Positions 26,365-35,847 are shown, numbered from the stretch's first letter. The stretch: DNA of 64,000 nucleotides from Phyllobacterium trifolii (GCF_014192095.1 NZ_JACHXN010000006.1:62001-126000); one strand, 5' to 3'. Notes: a model not told the origin generated them from the sequence alone. Program-made: numbers and translations.

Positions 26365-27711
26365 TCAGTAATCGACGGCGATGTTCTGCCCCAGAGTGTC
26401 GTGTCCGCCCGAAAGCCAGTTCACCTGCGAGTCGTGCGGCTCCAGATCGAAGTGCGGCCGGCCCACCAGCGAATTGATGATGTGTGCGCTGCGCCACGCC
26501 ATAAGGCTCAGCTGCGAGTCGGCAATCCCGTGACTGTACCGCCCGGCGTTCTGCGCAAAGATCCGGTTCTGTTTTGGGCCGCTCCAGTTGAGGCAGTATC
26601 TGTCGTCCAGAACGGGCCGATTATGACGGTCGAGCTGAATGCGGTCCTGTAAACCGGCAAATGCGTCGGGAAGTCTGAATTGATATCCCGTTGCCAGGAC
26701 AATTGCATCGGCATGGGCGACCTCAACACCACCATCGAAACGATTGCGTACGATCAGGCGATAGCCATCCTTGTCACCTTCCACCTGGATGACATCGCGG
26801 TTGGGCGAGAGTTTCGCCTCGATGTTCCGGTTTTCCAGATAGCGCAGACTGTAAAGTCGCCGGTAGATAGCGTTGATTGTCGAAATAGATAGCCCGTCAC
26901 TCGTCAGGATCGAAGCTTTCAGTGCGTCCAGCTTCTGGTCGCTATTGAGATTGAGATAGGCGTAGACATATTCCGGCGAGAAGACCTGATTGGAAAACGC
27001 CGTATCGTTGATCGGCTCGAAATTATGCCGGCGGCTGAACCAGTTGAGTTCCTTCAGCGTCGATTTTGAGTTCAGCAGCGCTTCCACGACTTCACCGCCG
27101 CTCTGTCCACCGCCAATCACCGCGATGCGCGACGCATTGAGGCCAGGCAGGCGGTGTTTTGCCTCCGAATTGTGGAAACATCTTTCACCGAGGAAGGGTG
27201 TCGCCCAGGACGGTACCGATGGTGTAGTACCAGTACCGAGCACGAGATTTCTGGCGGTTACCGCACCGCTATCAAATTGGACATGAAATTTGTCCTTGTC
27301 GAATTGAACCTCTCGCACGGTAGAGTTGAAACTGAGGTTTTTTAACCGGCGAGCTACCCACTCGAGATACCGGGCAAACTCGCGACGCGGCACTGCATCG
27401 TAATGGGCGTTGAGGAAGGCATAGAGCCTCTTATGCGCGACGAGGTAGGAAATGAACGACCATGGGCTGGTCGGCATGACCGGCGTGACGAGGTCTTTCA
27501 GATAGGAAGATTGCAGTTCGACATCCGGCAGCATCATGCCCGGATGCCAATCGAAACTTGCGCGGCTTTCGTAAAAATGCGCCCTGACATTCCCGATGCC
27601 ATCGAGGAGCGATGCCAGGCTGAGATTCGAAGGTCCGATACCGATACCGGCCAGATCCAGGGTATCGCTTGCGGGACTGGTCCGATCATTGTTTGCAAAC
27701 ATCGCAGTCAT
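26365..27711 (-). CDS. L-ornithine/L-lysine N-monooxygenase for siderophore synthesis
   Basis: A 448-aa flavoprotein that hydroxylates the side-chain amine of ornithine or lysine, the first step to a hydroxamate. The FAD motif GIGIGPSNLSLASLL is at the N-terminus, the NADPH motif IGGGQSGGEVVEALL is in the middle, and VLATGYQFRLPDAF is the conserved C-terminal ATGY motif. The start at 27711 is preferred because AAAGGAA precedes it; a TTG start further upstream would overlap the NRPS stop. It is the last gene of the mbtH-NRPS-monooxygenase operon, like vbsO of the vicibactin cluster. Confidence 0.92.
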   Translation of the reverse strand: MTAMFANNDRTSPASDTLDLAGIGIGPSNLSLASLLDGIGNVRAHFYESRASFDWHPGMMLPDVELQSSYLKDLVTPVMPTSPWSFISYLVAHKRLYAFLNAHYDAVPRREFARYLEWVARRLKNLSFNSTVREVQFDKDKFHVQFDSGAVTARNLVLGTGTTPSVPSWATPFLGERCFHNSEAKHRLPGLNASRIAVIGGGQSGGEVVEALLNSKSTLKELNWFSRRHNFEPINDTAFSNQVFSPEYVYAYLNLNSDQKLDALKASILTSDGLSISTINAIYRRLYSLRYLENRNIEAKLSPNRDVIQVEGDKDGYRLIVRNRFDGGVEVAHADAIVLATGYQFRLPDAFAGLQDRIQLDRHNRPVLDDRYCLNWSGPKQNRIFAQNAGRYSHGIADSQLSLMAWRSAHIINSLVGRPHFDLEPHDSQVNWLSGGHDTLGQNIAVDY

Positions 27712-27737
27712 CAGAATTCCTTTCGGTGACGCGTTGG

Positions 27738-30700
27738 TCAAAGAGCTTCATTCAGCCGGTGTGCCAGCCGGCTGTGAAACGCCTGGGAGCCGATCACGTG
27801 CAGATGGTTGGTGCCGGAGATGATTTCCGCAGGGTTGGCTCGGGGGGAATAGCGGCGCCAGTCGATGAGATTGAGGCCCCGGTTCAGACTGTCATCGGCC
27901 GCCCAGGAGTGGATGGGCACATTGTGAGGCTGCAGTTGATGACGCCGGAAGATCAGGGCATTGTCGATCAGGATCCAGAATGTGTGTTCGCGACTGCTGA
28001 TATCGGGACCATCGGTTGGAAGTTCATCCTTCTCGTCGCCGACGAAACGCAGGAACTGGTCATAAGTATCCGAGTCCATGACACCAAGCAGCCGGTCCCA
28101 TTCTGCGCGCATCGCGGTCTGCGATAGCCACTCCTGCACCATCTGGTGCAACTGGTCGCGCTCACCCGGCTTGAATCGGGGCGTTGAGCCAATGGCGAAT
28201 TCAGTTCCGAGGTCGCAAACGTCGACCATGGTGATCAGACGCAGATCGATCTCATCGCCGAGCCTGCGCGCCGCCTCATAGGCCAGCAAGCCGCCCCATG
28301 ACCAGCCGAGGAAATAGCAAGGTTGGCCTTTGCTGTGGCTTCTGATGTAGTCGACATAACTCTCTATGATCTCATCGACCGAGGCACCAATCTGCTTCTG
28401 CTCGGAGAGCGAATAGCAGATGAAGCCGGTCGCGGGCTGGTCCGCTCCGAGATAGTCGACCAGCTTGACATATTCGCGCGTGCTGACCAGCAGACCCGGG
28501 AAGCAATAGAGCATGGGCTTTGTGCCCGAAGCGCGCAGCACAATCACCTCGCTTCCGGCCTGATCGTTGCCCGCTTCGATGACTTTGGCGAAGGAGCGGA
28601 TTGTCGGATTGTTGAAGAGATCGGCAATTGTCGTGCGGTTCTGCGGCTGGCGTTGACGTAACGCGGAAAGGATCCGGATGGCGCCCAGCGAATTGCCGCC
28701 GATGGCAAAGAAATTGTCCTCGACGCTGATTGGGCTGATGTTCAGGATCTGTTGCCAGATATCGAGAACTTCTGCTTCCATCGCGTTCTGAGGCTCGATG
28801 ATCGTTCGCTTGAGGGGCGTTGGCGCAGGGAGTGCGAAGCGATCGAGCTTGCTGTTCGGATTGATCGGCATGCTCGTGAGAGAAACGATCGCAGAGGGAA
28901 CCATATAGGCGGGCAAGGCACGCTCGAGTGCCGAATGAATATCGGCGATCTCCAGTTCCCGTCCCTGTTTCGGCACGACATAGGCGACGAGCATCTTCTG
29001 CTTGGTCGCTTCGTCATCGCGCAGAACGACGAGCGCTTCGCCAACGCCTTCTTGTTGCAGCAGGCCAGCTTCGATCTCGCCGAGTTCGATGCGATAGCCC
29101 CGCAGTTTCACCTGATGGTCAACGCGGCCGACAAATTCCACCGTGCCATCCTCGCGCCAGCGAGTGAGATCGCCGGAACGATAAAGGCGCCCGCCTTCCT
29201 TTGAAAACGGGTCGGGAATGAAGCGGTCGGCGGTAACGTCGGGCTTGCCGATATAGCCACGGGCCATGCCTTCGCCGGCGATGTAAAGCTCCCCTGTCAC
29301 TCCGATAGGGCAGGGGTTCAAATCAGGGTCGAGCACATAGACACGGCGATTGCCAACCGCGCGACCGATTGGCGCGTAAGTCCCTTCGAACTTCTGACCA
29401 GCCCGCACTTTCCAGACCATCGGCGTCATGATGGTTTCGGTGGGGCCATAGCCGTTGATCAGCCATTCCGACTTCAACGCTTTCGACAAAAGATCGAAAG
29501 TCTGCTGGGCGAGACCCTCGCCGCCGAATGAATAGAGCCGCATCGGGGGCGCGCTGTCGGTGAGATCAGCCCATTCGGCCAGCTGCTGGAGGTAGGTTGT
29601 TGGAATGCTGGCATTGTTGGCACCATGCTTGCGCATCGCTGTCAACGTTTCTTCCGGGGTCCATAGTGGCTGGTCGGGAAGGATAATACTGCCGCCCTCC
29701 ATGAGCGGATTCATCCATCGTTCGTGCCCGCCATCGGAACTGAAGGGCAGAAATGGCAATTCGCGCGATAGCTCGCTCATGCCATAGACACGGGAAGTAT
29801 TCTGCATGTGGTGCGTCAGGGGGCCGTGTTCGACGGCCACTCCCTTGGGAAGTCCGGTCGAACCGGACGTGTACATAATATAGGCGAGCTGGTCCTTGTG
29901 AACCTGCACATCAGGGGCTGTGTGGGGTTCCTGGCTCAGGTCAAGTTTGTCCAGCTCCAGAATGATGGCATCAAGTCCATCGGGGATGCGATCGAGCAGC
30001 CAGCTGTTCGTCAGAATTACCTTCACCCCGCCATCGTGCAGGATATGGTGATTGCGCGTTGTGGGATGATCGGGCTCGACCGGAATATACGCACCGCCCG
30101 CTTTCAGCGTTGCGAGTATGCCGACAATGGCCTCCGGCGAGCGCTTAACCGCGATGGCAACGCTTATGTCAGCACCAACACCGAGCTTGACCAAACGGTG
30201 TGCAAGTCTGTTGGCGCTCTGGTCGAGTCGGTCATGGCTCCAGACTTCGTCGGCATAGATGATGGCTGTCTTGTCCGGCGTGCGTGCCGCATGGGCAGCA
30301 ATGTGTTCATGCACGGGACGATCGTCATTGACGCCGGTATCCTCATAGGGAGCGGACAGGATGTCGAGTTCGTCCTTGGCAATGAACTGGATATCCTTGA
30401 TCCGGATGTCCGTCCCACCGATGGCTTGGGCCAGGATCCGGCCAAAATGGATAGAGGCCCGCTCGATCAAGCCCGGTTCGTAGATATCCTCCGCATAGTC
30501 GAACAGCGCATCCAACCCACCCGATTCATTAGGTGAAACAACGAGCGCAAGCTCGATATCGGAACGTGGGGCGAGGGTAAACGACGAACCCGGCGCGAGA
30601 CCGGATTGGATGCGGGATTCGCGGAACTCGAACAGCGATTTTACTATCGCATCCTGCTCCCGCTCCTCGTGTGTCTGGATTTCCTGCACCAGTCGCTCAA

Positions 30701-31733
30701 ACGGAACCAGATTGCGCGTACCAGTTACAATTGCGGAATCCACCGCACGGCAAACATCGAGTACGCGTGCCCTGGAGGTCAGCTCGAGCTTGAGCGGCAA
30801 AATCTGTTCAACGCGGCAGACGATTTGCCCGCGTCCATCTGCGTCCCGGTTTGATAAAAGGGCACCGTGCTGCAAGCTGTAGTTGCCGCTGTAGCGGGCG
30901 AGGAGAACTGCAAATGCTGCGGACAGCACGAGATCTGCCTTCAGCTCGTGCTGCTTCGCGTAAAGCTTGACGCTGGTCCATAGCGTTGAATCGAGTTGGA
31001 ACGGGCGGTGTTGGCGCTTGGCACCCGCATAGCCGATCGCGTTGAAACGTGTCGGCAAAGTCGTTGCGGTATATTCCTCGCCGATCAGATTGCGCCAATG
31101 CGCGAGCGCAGTGGTGAAATCGTTCGTCTCAAGCCACTCTTCTTCGCGGGCACCGTGCAACAGGTTGTCGTCAATGACCGGGGCCAGTGCCTCATTATTG
31201 ATGAGCGCGATCAGATCCCGTTGCAGGATCGAGAGAGCGGCATCGTCGCAGACAATCGGATGCAGGACGATGGTCGAATTAAGCGTGCCTTGCGCCGTCA
31301 CGATCAGCTGGCAGCGGGATGACACGCCGCTGAGCAAATCGAAGGGCCGGGAGATAAACTCGGCCTCGTGTTCTTCGGCTTCAACTGCTGTCAGAGGATT
31401 GCTATCGCTTCCAAGGGTCTCTACCGGAGGAACCTCGCTCACGTCTGAAAATTGTTCGATACGCCCGCCGGCGAAACGGCAAAAACGTGTGCGCAAAGCG
31501 CTATGACGTTTTGCCAGTTGCGCCAGGGCGTGCTGCAGCTGATCGAGTGTAACGGTGGAATGCCAGCGCAGGGTGAGAACCTGCAAAGGGAAAACGGTGC
31601 TGTTGCCGATCTGCTCGAGCGACCAGATGCGCTTTTGCGCAAGGCTTAAAGGAAAGCTGTCAGAGGCACTACGAGAAACGTCATCCACCACGACGGTATC
31701 GTTCGCCTGATTTGGTGCGAATAGCTTGTTCAT
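27738..31733 (-). CDS. Single-module NRPS (C-A-T-TE), siderophore synthetase
   Basis: A 1331-aa synthetase with one module. The condensation domain (about 25-440) has HPIVCDD at 158-164 where HHxxxDG is expected, so the catalytic second His is Pro159. The adenylation domain (about 460-960) has YTSGSTGLPKG, NGYGPTE, YRSGDL and KLRGYRIELGEIE. The carrier domain (about 985-1055) has FFAIGGNSLGAIR with the phosphopantetheine Ser. The C-terminal thioesterase (about 1080-1331) has FLGWSWGGLLAYE. One module with a thioesterase suggests repeated use to build an oligomer or macrocycle, as proposed for VbsS of vicibactin. It is flanked by mbtH and the N-hydroxylase. The substrate is probably an acylated hydroxyornithine, by context only. 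Confidence 0.93.
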   Translation of the reverse strand: MNKLFAPNQANDTVVVDDVSRSASDSFPLSLAQKRIWSLEQIGNSTVFPLQVLTLRWHSTVTLDQLQHALAQLAKRHSALRTRFCRFAGGRIEQFSDVSEVPPVETLGSDSNPLTAVEAEEHEAEFISRPFDLLSGVSSRCQLIVTAQGTLNSTIVLHPIVCDDAALSILQRDLIALINNEALAPVIDDNLLHGAREEEWLETNDFTTALAHWRNLIGEEYTATTLPTRFNAIGYAGAKRQHRPFQLDSTLWTSVKLYAKQHELKADLVLSAAFAVLLARYSGNYSLQHGALLSNRDADGRGQIVCRVEQILPLKLELTSRARVLDVCRAVDSAIVTGTRNLVPFERLVQEIQTHEEREQDAIVKSLFEFRESRIQSGLAPGSSFTLAPRSDIELALVVSPNESGGLDALFDYAEDIYEPGLIERASIHFGRILAQAIGGTDIRIKDIQFIAKDELDILSAPYEDTGVNDDRPVHEHIAAHAARTPDKTAIIYADEVWSHDRLDQSANRLAHRLVKLGVGADISVAIAVKRSPEAIVGILATLKAGGAYIPVEPDHPTTRNHHILHDGGVKVILTNSWLLDRIPDGLDAIILELDKLDLSQEPHTAPDVQVHKDQLAYIMYTSGSTGLPKGVAVEHGPLTHHMQNTSRVYGMSELSRELPFLPFSSDGGHERWMNPLMEGGSIILPDQPLWTPEETLTAMRKHGANNASIPTTYLQQLAEWADLTDSAPPMRLYSFGGEGLAQQTFDLLSKALKSEWLINGYGPTETIMTPMVWKVRAGQKFEGTYAPIGRAVGNRRVYVLDPDLNPCPIGVTGELYIAGEGMARGYIGKPDVTADRFIPDPFSKEGGRLYRSGDLTRWREDGTVEFVGRVDHQVKLRGYRIELGEIEAGLLQQEGVGEALVVLRDDEATKQKMLVAYVVPKQGRELEIADIHSALERALPAYMVPSAIVSLTSMPINPNSKLDRFALPAPTPLKRTIIEPQNAMEAEVLDIWQQILNISPISVEDNFFAIGGNSLGAIRILSALRQRQPQNRTTIADLFNNPTIRSFAKVIEAGNDQAGSEVIVLRASGTKPMLYCFPGLLVSTREYVKLVDYLGADQPATGFICYSLSEQKQIGASVDEIIESYVDYIRSHSKGQPCYFLGWSWGGLLAYEAARRLGDEIDLRLITMVDVCDLGTEFAIGSTPRFKPGERDQLHQMVQEWLSQTAMRAEWDRLLGVMDSDTYDQFLRFVGDEKDELPTDGPDISSREHTFWILIDNALIFRRHQLQPHNVPIHSWAADDSLNRGLNLIDWRRYSPRANPAEIISGTNHLHVIGSQAFHSRLAHRLNEAL

Positions 31734-31772
31734 ATTTTCACCGGTCCATTATCTGAATTGTGAGCGTAGGGC

Positions 31773-31976
31773 TCAGGTCATGGCCCGCTGCAAGCCGAGC
31801 GGCCTTGGATCGATCCAGATTTCCTTGATCTTTTGCAGGCACTCGTCACGCGTGCCGCTGACCGGTTCCTTGCTCCAACCGACAGGCAGCGCCTTGTCGT
31901 CAGCCCAGACGGAATAGCGGTCTTCCCGGTCGCGAACGACACTCCAGGTTTCTGGCAATAGATTTTCTGCCGACAT
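31773..31976 (-). CDS. MbtH-like protein
   Basis: A 67-aa NRPS partner starting at ATG 31976 behind CAGGAG. It shows the MbtH pattern: YSVWADDKALPVGW with both conserved Trp, then IKEIWIDPRPLGL. MbtH proteins bind adenylation domains and aid folding and activity. It is 39 nt upstream of the NRPS and opens the operon, whose promoter (32010-32036) lies just before it. The longer frame from 32009 is unlikely because it lacks a ribosome site. Confidence 0.93.
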   Translation of the reverse strand: MSAENLLPETWSVVRDREDRYSVWADDKALPVGWSKEPVSGTRDECLQKIKEIWIDPRPLGLQRAMT

Positions 31977-32009
31977 CGTGCAGGCTCCTGAATAGACAAA
32001 CATGATCAA

Positions 32010-32036
32010 GAGACGGACGAGGTCGCCTGCAATTTA
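32010..32036 (-). promoter_or_regulatory. PvdS/RpoI-type iron-starvation promoter for mbtH-NRPS-monooxygenase
   Basis: On the minus strand TAAAT (32036-32032) is followed by exactly 16 bases and CGTCTC (32015-32010). This fits the Pseudomonas PvdS iron-starvation box TAAAT-N16/17-CGT. A second copy with identical spacing faces the other way at 32072-32098. The ECF sigma factor of this locus is a PvdS/RpoI-type protein. Confidence 0.82.
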
Positions 32037-32071
32037 AGCGAGAATGGAGAAAAATTTTTCAAAGATTGGGC

Positions 32072-32098
32072 TAAATCGATGCCGGCTCATTACGTCTC
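32072..32098 (+). promoter_or_regulatory. PvdS/RpoI-type iron-starvation promoter for acyltransferase operon
   Basis: TAAAT (32072-32076), 16 bases, then CGTCTC (32093-32098). The upstream context GGGCTAAATCG also fits the (G/C)CTAAAT form known for PvdS. It lies 52 nt before the acyltransferase start and divides the intergenic region with the divergent copy. Confidence 0.82.
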
Positions 32099-32149
32099 TG
32101 TAGCAAAAGCCGCGCGTAACAACCGCGGCGTGATGCTGCGGAGTGTGCC

Positions 32150-33172
32150 ATGACCCTCATATCCAACCTTGCCAAAGAAACACGCGTCGAGCGGTTTCCC
32201 CCGTCATTCCGTTTCCTGAAAACGGCCGCACAGCCAACGCCGGAGACATTGCAGGTTTCGACCGCCAGCGGCGTCTATACGATCTCGGTGCAGACGACAC
32301 CGGAAGGGTTGAGGCTTGGTCTGCGGGAGATCAAGGTGTCCGACGCAATCCCGGTTTTGTCGTCGGCCATCGAATTCATGACCGCGCAGTCACGCGATAC
32401 CGGGATGATCGAGGTCGGCAATATGCCGGCATCCGACTTCCCGCTCGGCACATTTGACGGTGATCGCCTGCTGATCGATCCGCGATCATTCTGGCAATGG
32501 CCGGCGCCATGGATTGCAAAGCCGGCTTATCCAAATCCCCAAGTGCATGTCTTGAGCAATGGACAATACCATCCGAAACGGCCGCGAAAGCCAGCAGGCG
32601 TTGTCTACGACCGTTATATTCCATGGCTCGACCAGAGCCTGTCGTTTCGAATCGCCGACCCCAACGCAGATCTCGAGCATTTCCATCGCTGGATGAACGA
32701 CGAACAGGTCAATGTGATCTGGGAGGATGGCGGTGACAGGCAGAAGCACGCGGCTATCCTCGAAGAGCGCCTGAGCGATCCGCACATGCTGGCGCTGATC
32801 GGCTGTTTCGACGGTGTGCCATTCGGTTATTTCGAGGTCTACTGGGCCAAGGAAAACCGCCTCGGGCCCTATTATGATGCGCAGGACTATGATCGCGGCT
32901 GGCATGTCGCTATCGGCGAACCGGCCTATCGCGGCAAGAAATGGATCACCGCGTGGCTCCCGTCATTGATGCATTTCATCTTTCTCGATGATCCACGGAC
33001 GCAGCGCATTGTCGGCGAGCCGCGCGCCAGCCACGAGCAGCAGATCCGCAATCTTGACCGCTCGGGCTTTGCCAAGGTCAAGCACTTCGACTTCCCCCAT
33101 AAGCGAGCATTGCTGGTAATGTTGACGCGGGAGCGTTTCTTTGATGATCGTTTCTGGGTTCCGGCACCATGA
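32150..33172 (+). CDS. Hydroxamate siderophore acyltransferase (AlcB/RhbD/VbsA-like)
   Basis: A 340-aa enzyme whose C-terminal half is the GNAT-type siderophore acyltransferase domain: WMNDEQVNVIWEDGG, LIGCFDGVPFGYFEVYWAKE, YDRGWHVAIGEPAYRGKKW, QRIVGEPRASHEQQIRNLDR. These enzymes acylate the N-hydroxylated side chain of ornithine or lysine to give the hydroxamate. The N-terminal 150 residues are the usual family extension. It is the first gene of a three-gene operon under the iron-starvation promoter; its stop overlaps the next start (ATGA). Confidence 0.9.
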   Translation: MTLISNLAKETRVERFPPSFRFLKTAAQPTPETLQVSTASGVYTISVQTTPEGLRLGLREIKVSDAIPVLSSAIEFMTAQSRDTGMIEVGNMPASDFPLGTFDGDRLLIDPRSFWQWPAPWIAKPAYPNPQVHVLSNGQYHPKRPRKPAGVVYDRYIPWLDQSLSFRIADPNADLEHFHRWMNDEQVNVIWEDGGDRQKHAAILEERLSDPHMLALIGCFDGVPFGYFEVYWAKENRLGPYYDAQDYDRGWHVAIGEPAYRGKKWITAWLPSLMHFIFLDDPRTQRIVGEPRASHEQQIRNLDRSGFAKVKHFDFPHKRALLVMLTRERFFDDRFWVPAP

Positions 33173-34581
33173 GGGTGAAGTCAAAGCGGGCCTATTTCGC
33201 ACCTGATGATCTGAATGATCCGGCACTGACCCGTCTGATCTTCCGGCTTGGCATGCCTGCGGTTGCAGGCCTGTCGATCAATGCCGTCCATCACACGATC
33301 AATATGGTCTTCGTCGGCATGATCGGTAGCCATGAGATCGCAGCGATCACCGTTGTCCTGCCAATCCTGATGATGGTCGGAGCAATCGGCGAGGGGCTTG
33401 GCGTTGGCGTCGCCACAGCCGTCGGCCGTGCGCTTGGTGGCGGCGATCCGCAGCGGGCCAGCATTACGGCGTCAACGCTCGTCATGCTGGCGATACCGCT
33501 CGGGCTCGTGCTGACGGTAGCAATTCTCCTCTTCAAGCGGGAGCTGCTCGTCCTCTTTGGCGCCAGCGAAGCCATCCTGCCATTGGCCGAGCACTATCTT
33601 GCGATCGTCGCCTTTTCGGTGACGCTGACCATGCTGCAGATACTTTCGGATTTTATCGCCATTTCAGAGGGCAACACGCGATTCAGCATGTGGACGCTGA
33701 TGGGCTGTTTCGCCCTCAACATCGTCCTCGATCCAATCATGATCTTCTGGTTCGATTTCGGGCTGGCGGGTGCGGCAGTCGCGACCATCATATCGCAGAT
33801 TGCAGCGCTCGGTGCCTATTTCCTCTACTTCCGCAGGCGAATCGGGACCTTGCACATAGCTGCGCGGTTCATGGCACTCCGCGTTGATGTTCTCAAGCCG
33901 GTCCTTCTCATCGGATTGCCGGTAACGCTCACAAGCATGTTGAGCAGTATCAGCTTCGCTCTGCTCTTCACTTTCGCCGGATTCTATCGCGGGGACGACG
34001 GCATTGCCGGGGTCGGTATTGCAATGCGCGTCCTGACCCTCGGCATGCTGCCGATTGTTGGCCTCTCGCTCGGCGGGCAGGCGGTGTTGAGCTTCGCCAG
34101 CGGCTCGAAAAATCCCGCTCGGTTGCTCTCGGCATCTGGAACGCTGCTTGTGCTCACGTCCATGTTTGCCGTCATATACGGTCTTGGCGCCGTACTGCTG
34201 CGCTATCCGGTCGCCGCGATTTTCACGAATGACGTCGAAATCGCAAATATTGCGGCACAGACGCTCGTCCTCACGCACATTCCGTTCGTTTTCTTCGGCG
34301 CAAGGCAGATACTGCTAGTACTCCTGCAGGCCCAAGGCCGGGCGCGTCTGGCGGGATTTATCAGCGTTGCGCAGAACGGCTATTTCCTCCTGCCGCTGCT
34401 CTTCATCCTCCCGCACTGGTTTGAATTTGAGGGAGTCCTGGCCAGCCTCTTTCTTGCGCCAGCGCTAACTGCACTCATGTCATTGGGCATCCTTGTCATG
34501 ACCCTGCGCCAGCTCCGTAACCATTCGTCATCCAATCCGATCACCAGTTTCAACAGCATCGTGTCTGAGAGGGCCTCATGA
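33169..34581 (+). CDS. MATE-family efflux transporter, probable siderophore exporter
   Basis: A 470-aa protein with about twelve hydrophobic helices in two similar halves, the multidrug and toxin extrusion fold. Typical parts are LGMPAVAGLSINAVHHTINM, GLGVGVATAVGRALGGGD and LPIVGLSLGGQAVLSFASG. Start and stop overlap the neighbours by four bases each, so it is translated with the acyltransferase and the PLP enzyme. Export of the finished siderophore is the likely role from context. Confidence 0.88.
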   Translation: MRVKSKRAYFAPDDLNDPALTRLIFRLGMPAVAGLSINAVHHTINMVFVGMIGSHEIAAITVVLPILMMVGAIGEGLGVGVATAVGRALGGGDPQRASITASTLVMLAIPLGLVLTVAILLFKRELLVLFGASEAILPLAEHYLAIVAFSVTLTMLQILSDFIAISEGNTRFSMWTLMGCFALNIVLDPIMIFWFDFGLAGAAVATIISQIAALGAYFLYFRRRIGTLHIAARFMALRVDVLKPVLLIGLPVTLTSMLSSISFALLFTFAGFYRGDDGIAGVGIAMRVLTLGMLPIVGLSLGGQAVLSFASGSKNPARLLSASGTLLVLTSMFAVIYGLGAVLLRYPVAAIFTNDVEIANIAAQTLVLTHIPFVFFGARQILLVLLQAQGRARLAGFISVAQNGYFLLPLLFILPHWFEFEGVLASLFLAPALTALMSLGILVMTLRQLRNHSSSNPITSFNSIVSERAS

Positions 34582-35762
34582 ACAAAGCCATGCCACCGCA
34601 AGAATTCAATGCCGAAATGCCGGACGATCTGTTTTCGCCTGCCGACGATGCTGCGTTCAATGCGGTTTCGCCGCCGATATTCCAGACCTCCCTGTTCACC
34701 TATGACACCTATGAGGCCATGGAAGATGTCTTTGCCGGGCGGTCCCGCAACTATATCTACTCGCGCGGCGATAATCCTACCGTGCGGGAGTTCGAACTGC
34801 TTACGGCCCGGCTGGAAGGTGCCGAGGATGGACGTGGTTTCTCGAGTGGAACGGCAGCAATCACGGCCACGATCTTGAGCCTTGTCGAAGCTGGCGATCG
34901 GGTCGTTGCTGTCCAGCATCTCTACAATGATATCTACCGGCTTTTCGTCAAGCTGCTCGCGCGTTTTGGCGTCACGGTATACTTTGTCGATCCGTCCAAT
35001 CATGACGAAGTCCGTGCTGCCTTGCCCGGCGCGAAACTGCTCTACCTGGAAAACCCGACATCGATGGTTTTCGAACTGCAGGACATCGAAGCTTTGACGA
35101 CGATGGCGAAGGAATACGGCGTTACGACTGTCATCGACAATTCCTGGGCAACCCCGCTGTTTCAAAAGCCGATCCAGCATGGCGTCGATATCGTCATTCA
35201 CGCTGCGTCGAAATATCTTGGCGGCCACAGCGATACGGTTGCCGGCGTGGTTGTAGGTCCGCGTGATTTGATCGCCAAGATCAACAGCTCGACCTACCCG
35301 TATATCGGTGCAAAGCTCTCGCCCTTCGAAGCCTGGCTGCTCCTGCGCGGTATGCGGACATTGAAGGTGCGGCTGAAGGAACATATGCATAACGGGCTCG
35401 TGCTCGCCAAGCATCTTCAGCAACATCCGGACATTGCGCTCGTCCGTCATCCGGCTTTTTCCGACCATCCGGGCAAGAAGACGCTGACAGGTTTTTCCGG
35501 TCTGTTCGCCTTCGATCTGAGCCCCGATATTGATGTGGCGCGTTTCGTCAACGCTTTGCGCCATATCCGGCTTGGTGTCAGCTGGGGCGGACCGGAAACA
35601 CTTGTGGTCCCTGCAAAGGCTGCGTTGCAAATTCCCGATCGCATTACCTCGTTCGTTCGTTTCGGCGTCAATCCGCAAACCATACGTTTTGCGGTCGGTC
35701 TCGAGGAGCCGGAAGTGATCTGGAGCGATATCCAGCAAGCGCTGCATGCTGCGCGTCTGTAG
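34578..35762 (+). CDS. Cys/Met-metabolism PLP enzyme (trans-sulfuration family) in siderophore operon
   Basis: A 394-aa fold-type I PLP enzyme of the cystathionine gamma-synthase/beta-lyase family. YSRGDNPTVREFELLTARLE, the cofactor-binding FSSGTAAITATILSL, YLENPTSMVFELQD, DNSWATPLFQKP and the Schiff-base motif HAASKYLGGHSD are present. Ordinary members handle cystathionine or O-acyl-homoserine. Here it is coupled by ATGA overlap to the MATE exporter and expressed with biosynthesis. It may supply an unusual amino acid by beta- or gamma-replacement or elimination, or simply feed a precursor. No such gene belongs to the known vicibactin set. Confidence 0.88.
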   Translation: MNKAMPPQEFNAEMPDDLFSPADDAAFNAVSPPIFQTSLFTYDTYEAMEDVFAGRSRNYIYSRGDNPTVREFELLTARLEGAEDGRGFSSGTAAITATILSLVEAGDRVVAVQHLYNDIYRLFVKLLARFGVTVYFVDPSNHDEVRAALPGAKLLYLENPTSMVFELQDIEALTTMAKEYGVTTVIDNSWATPLFQKPIQHGVDIVIHAASKYLGGHSDTVAGVVVGPRDLIAKINSSTYPYIGAKLSPFEAWLLLRGMRTLKVRLKEHMHNGLVLAKHLQQHPDIALVRHPAFSDHPGKKTLTGFSGLFAFDLSPDIDVARFVNALRHIRLGVSWGGPETLVVPAKAALQIPDRITSFVRFGVNPQTIRFAVGLEEPEVIWSDIQQALHAARL

Positions 35763-35847
35763 CATTGAGGCCACAGCCTCTTGCCGATTGGGCAGGGCGC
35801 GTCAAAAAAATCGGCATTTTACCGATCGCGCCTTGACTCACATAAGA

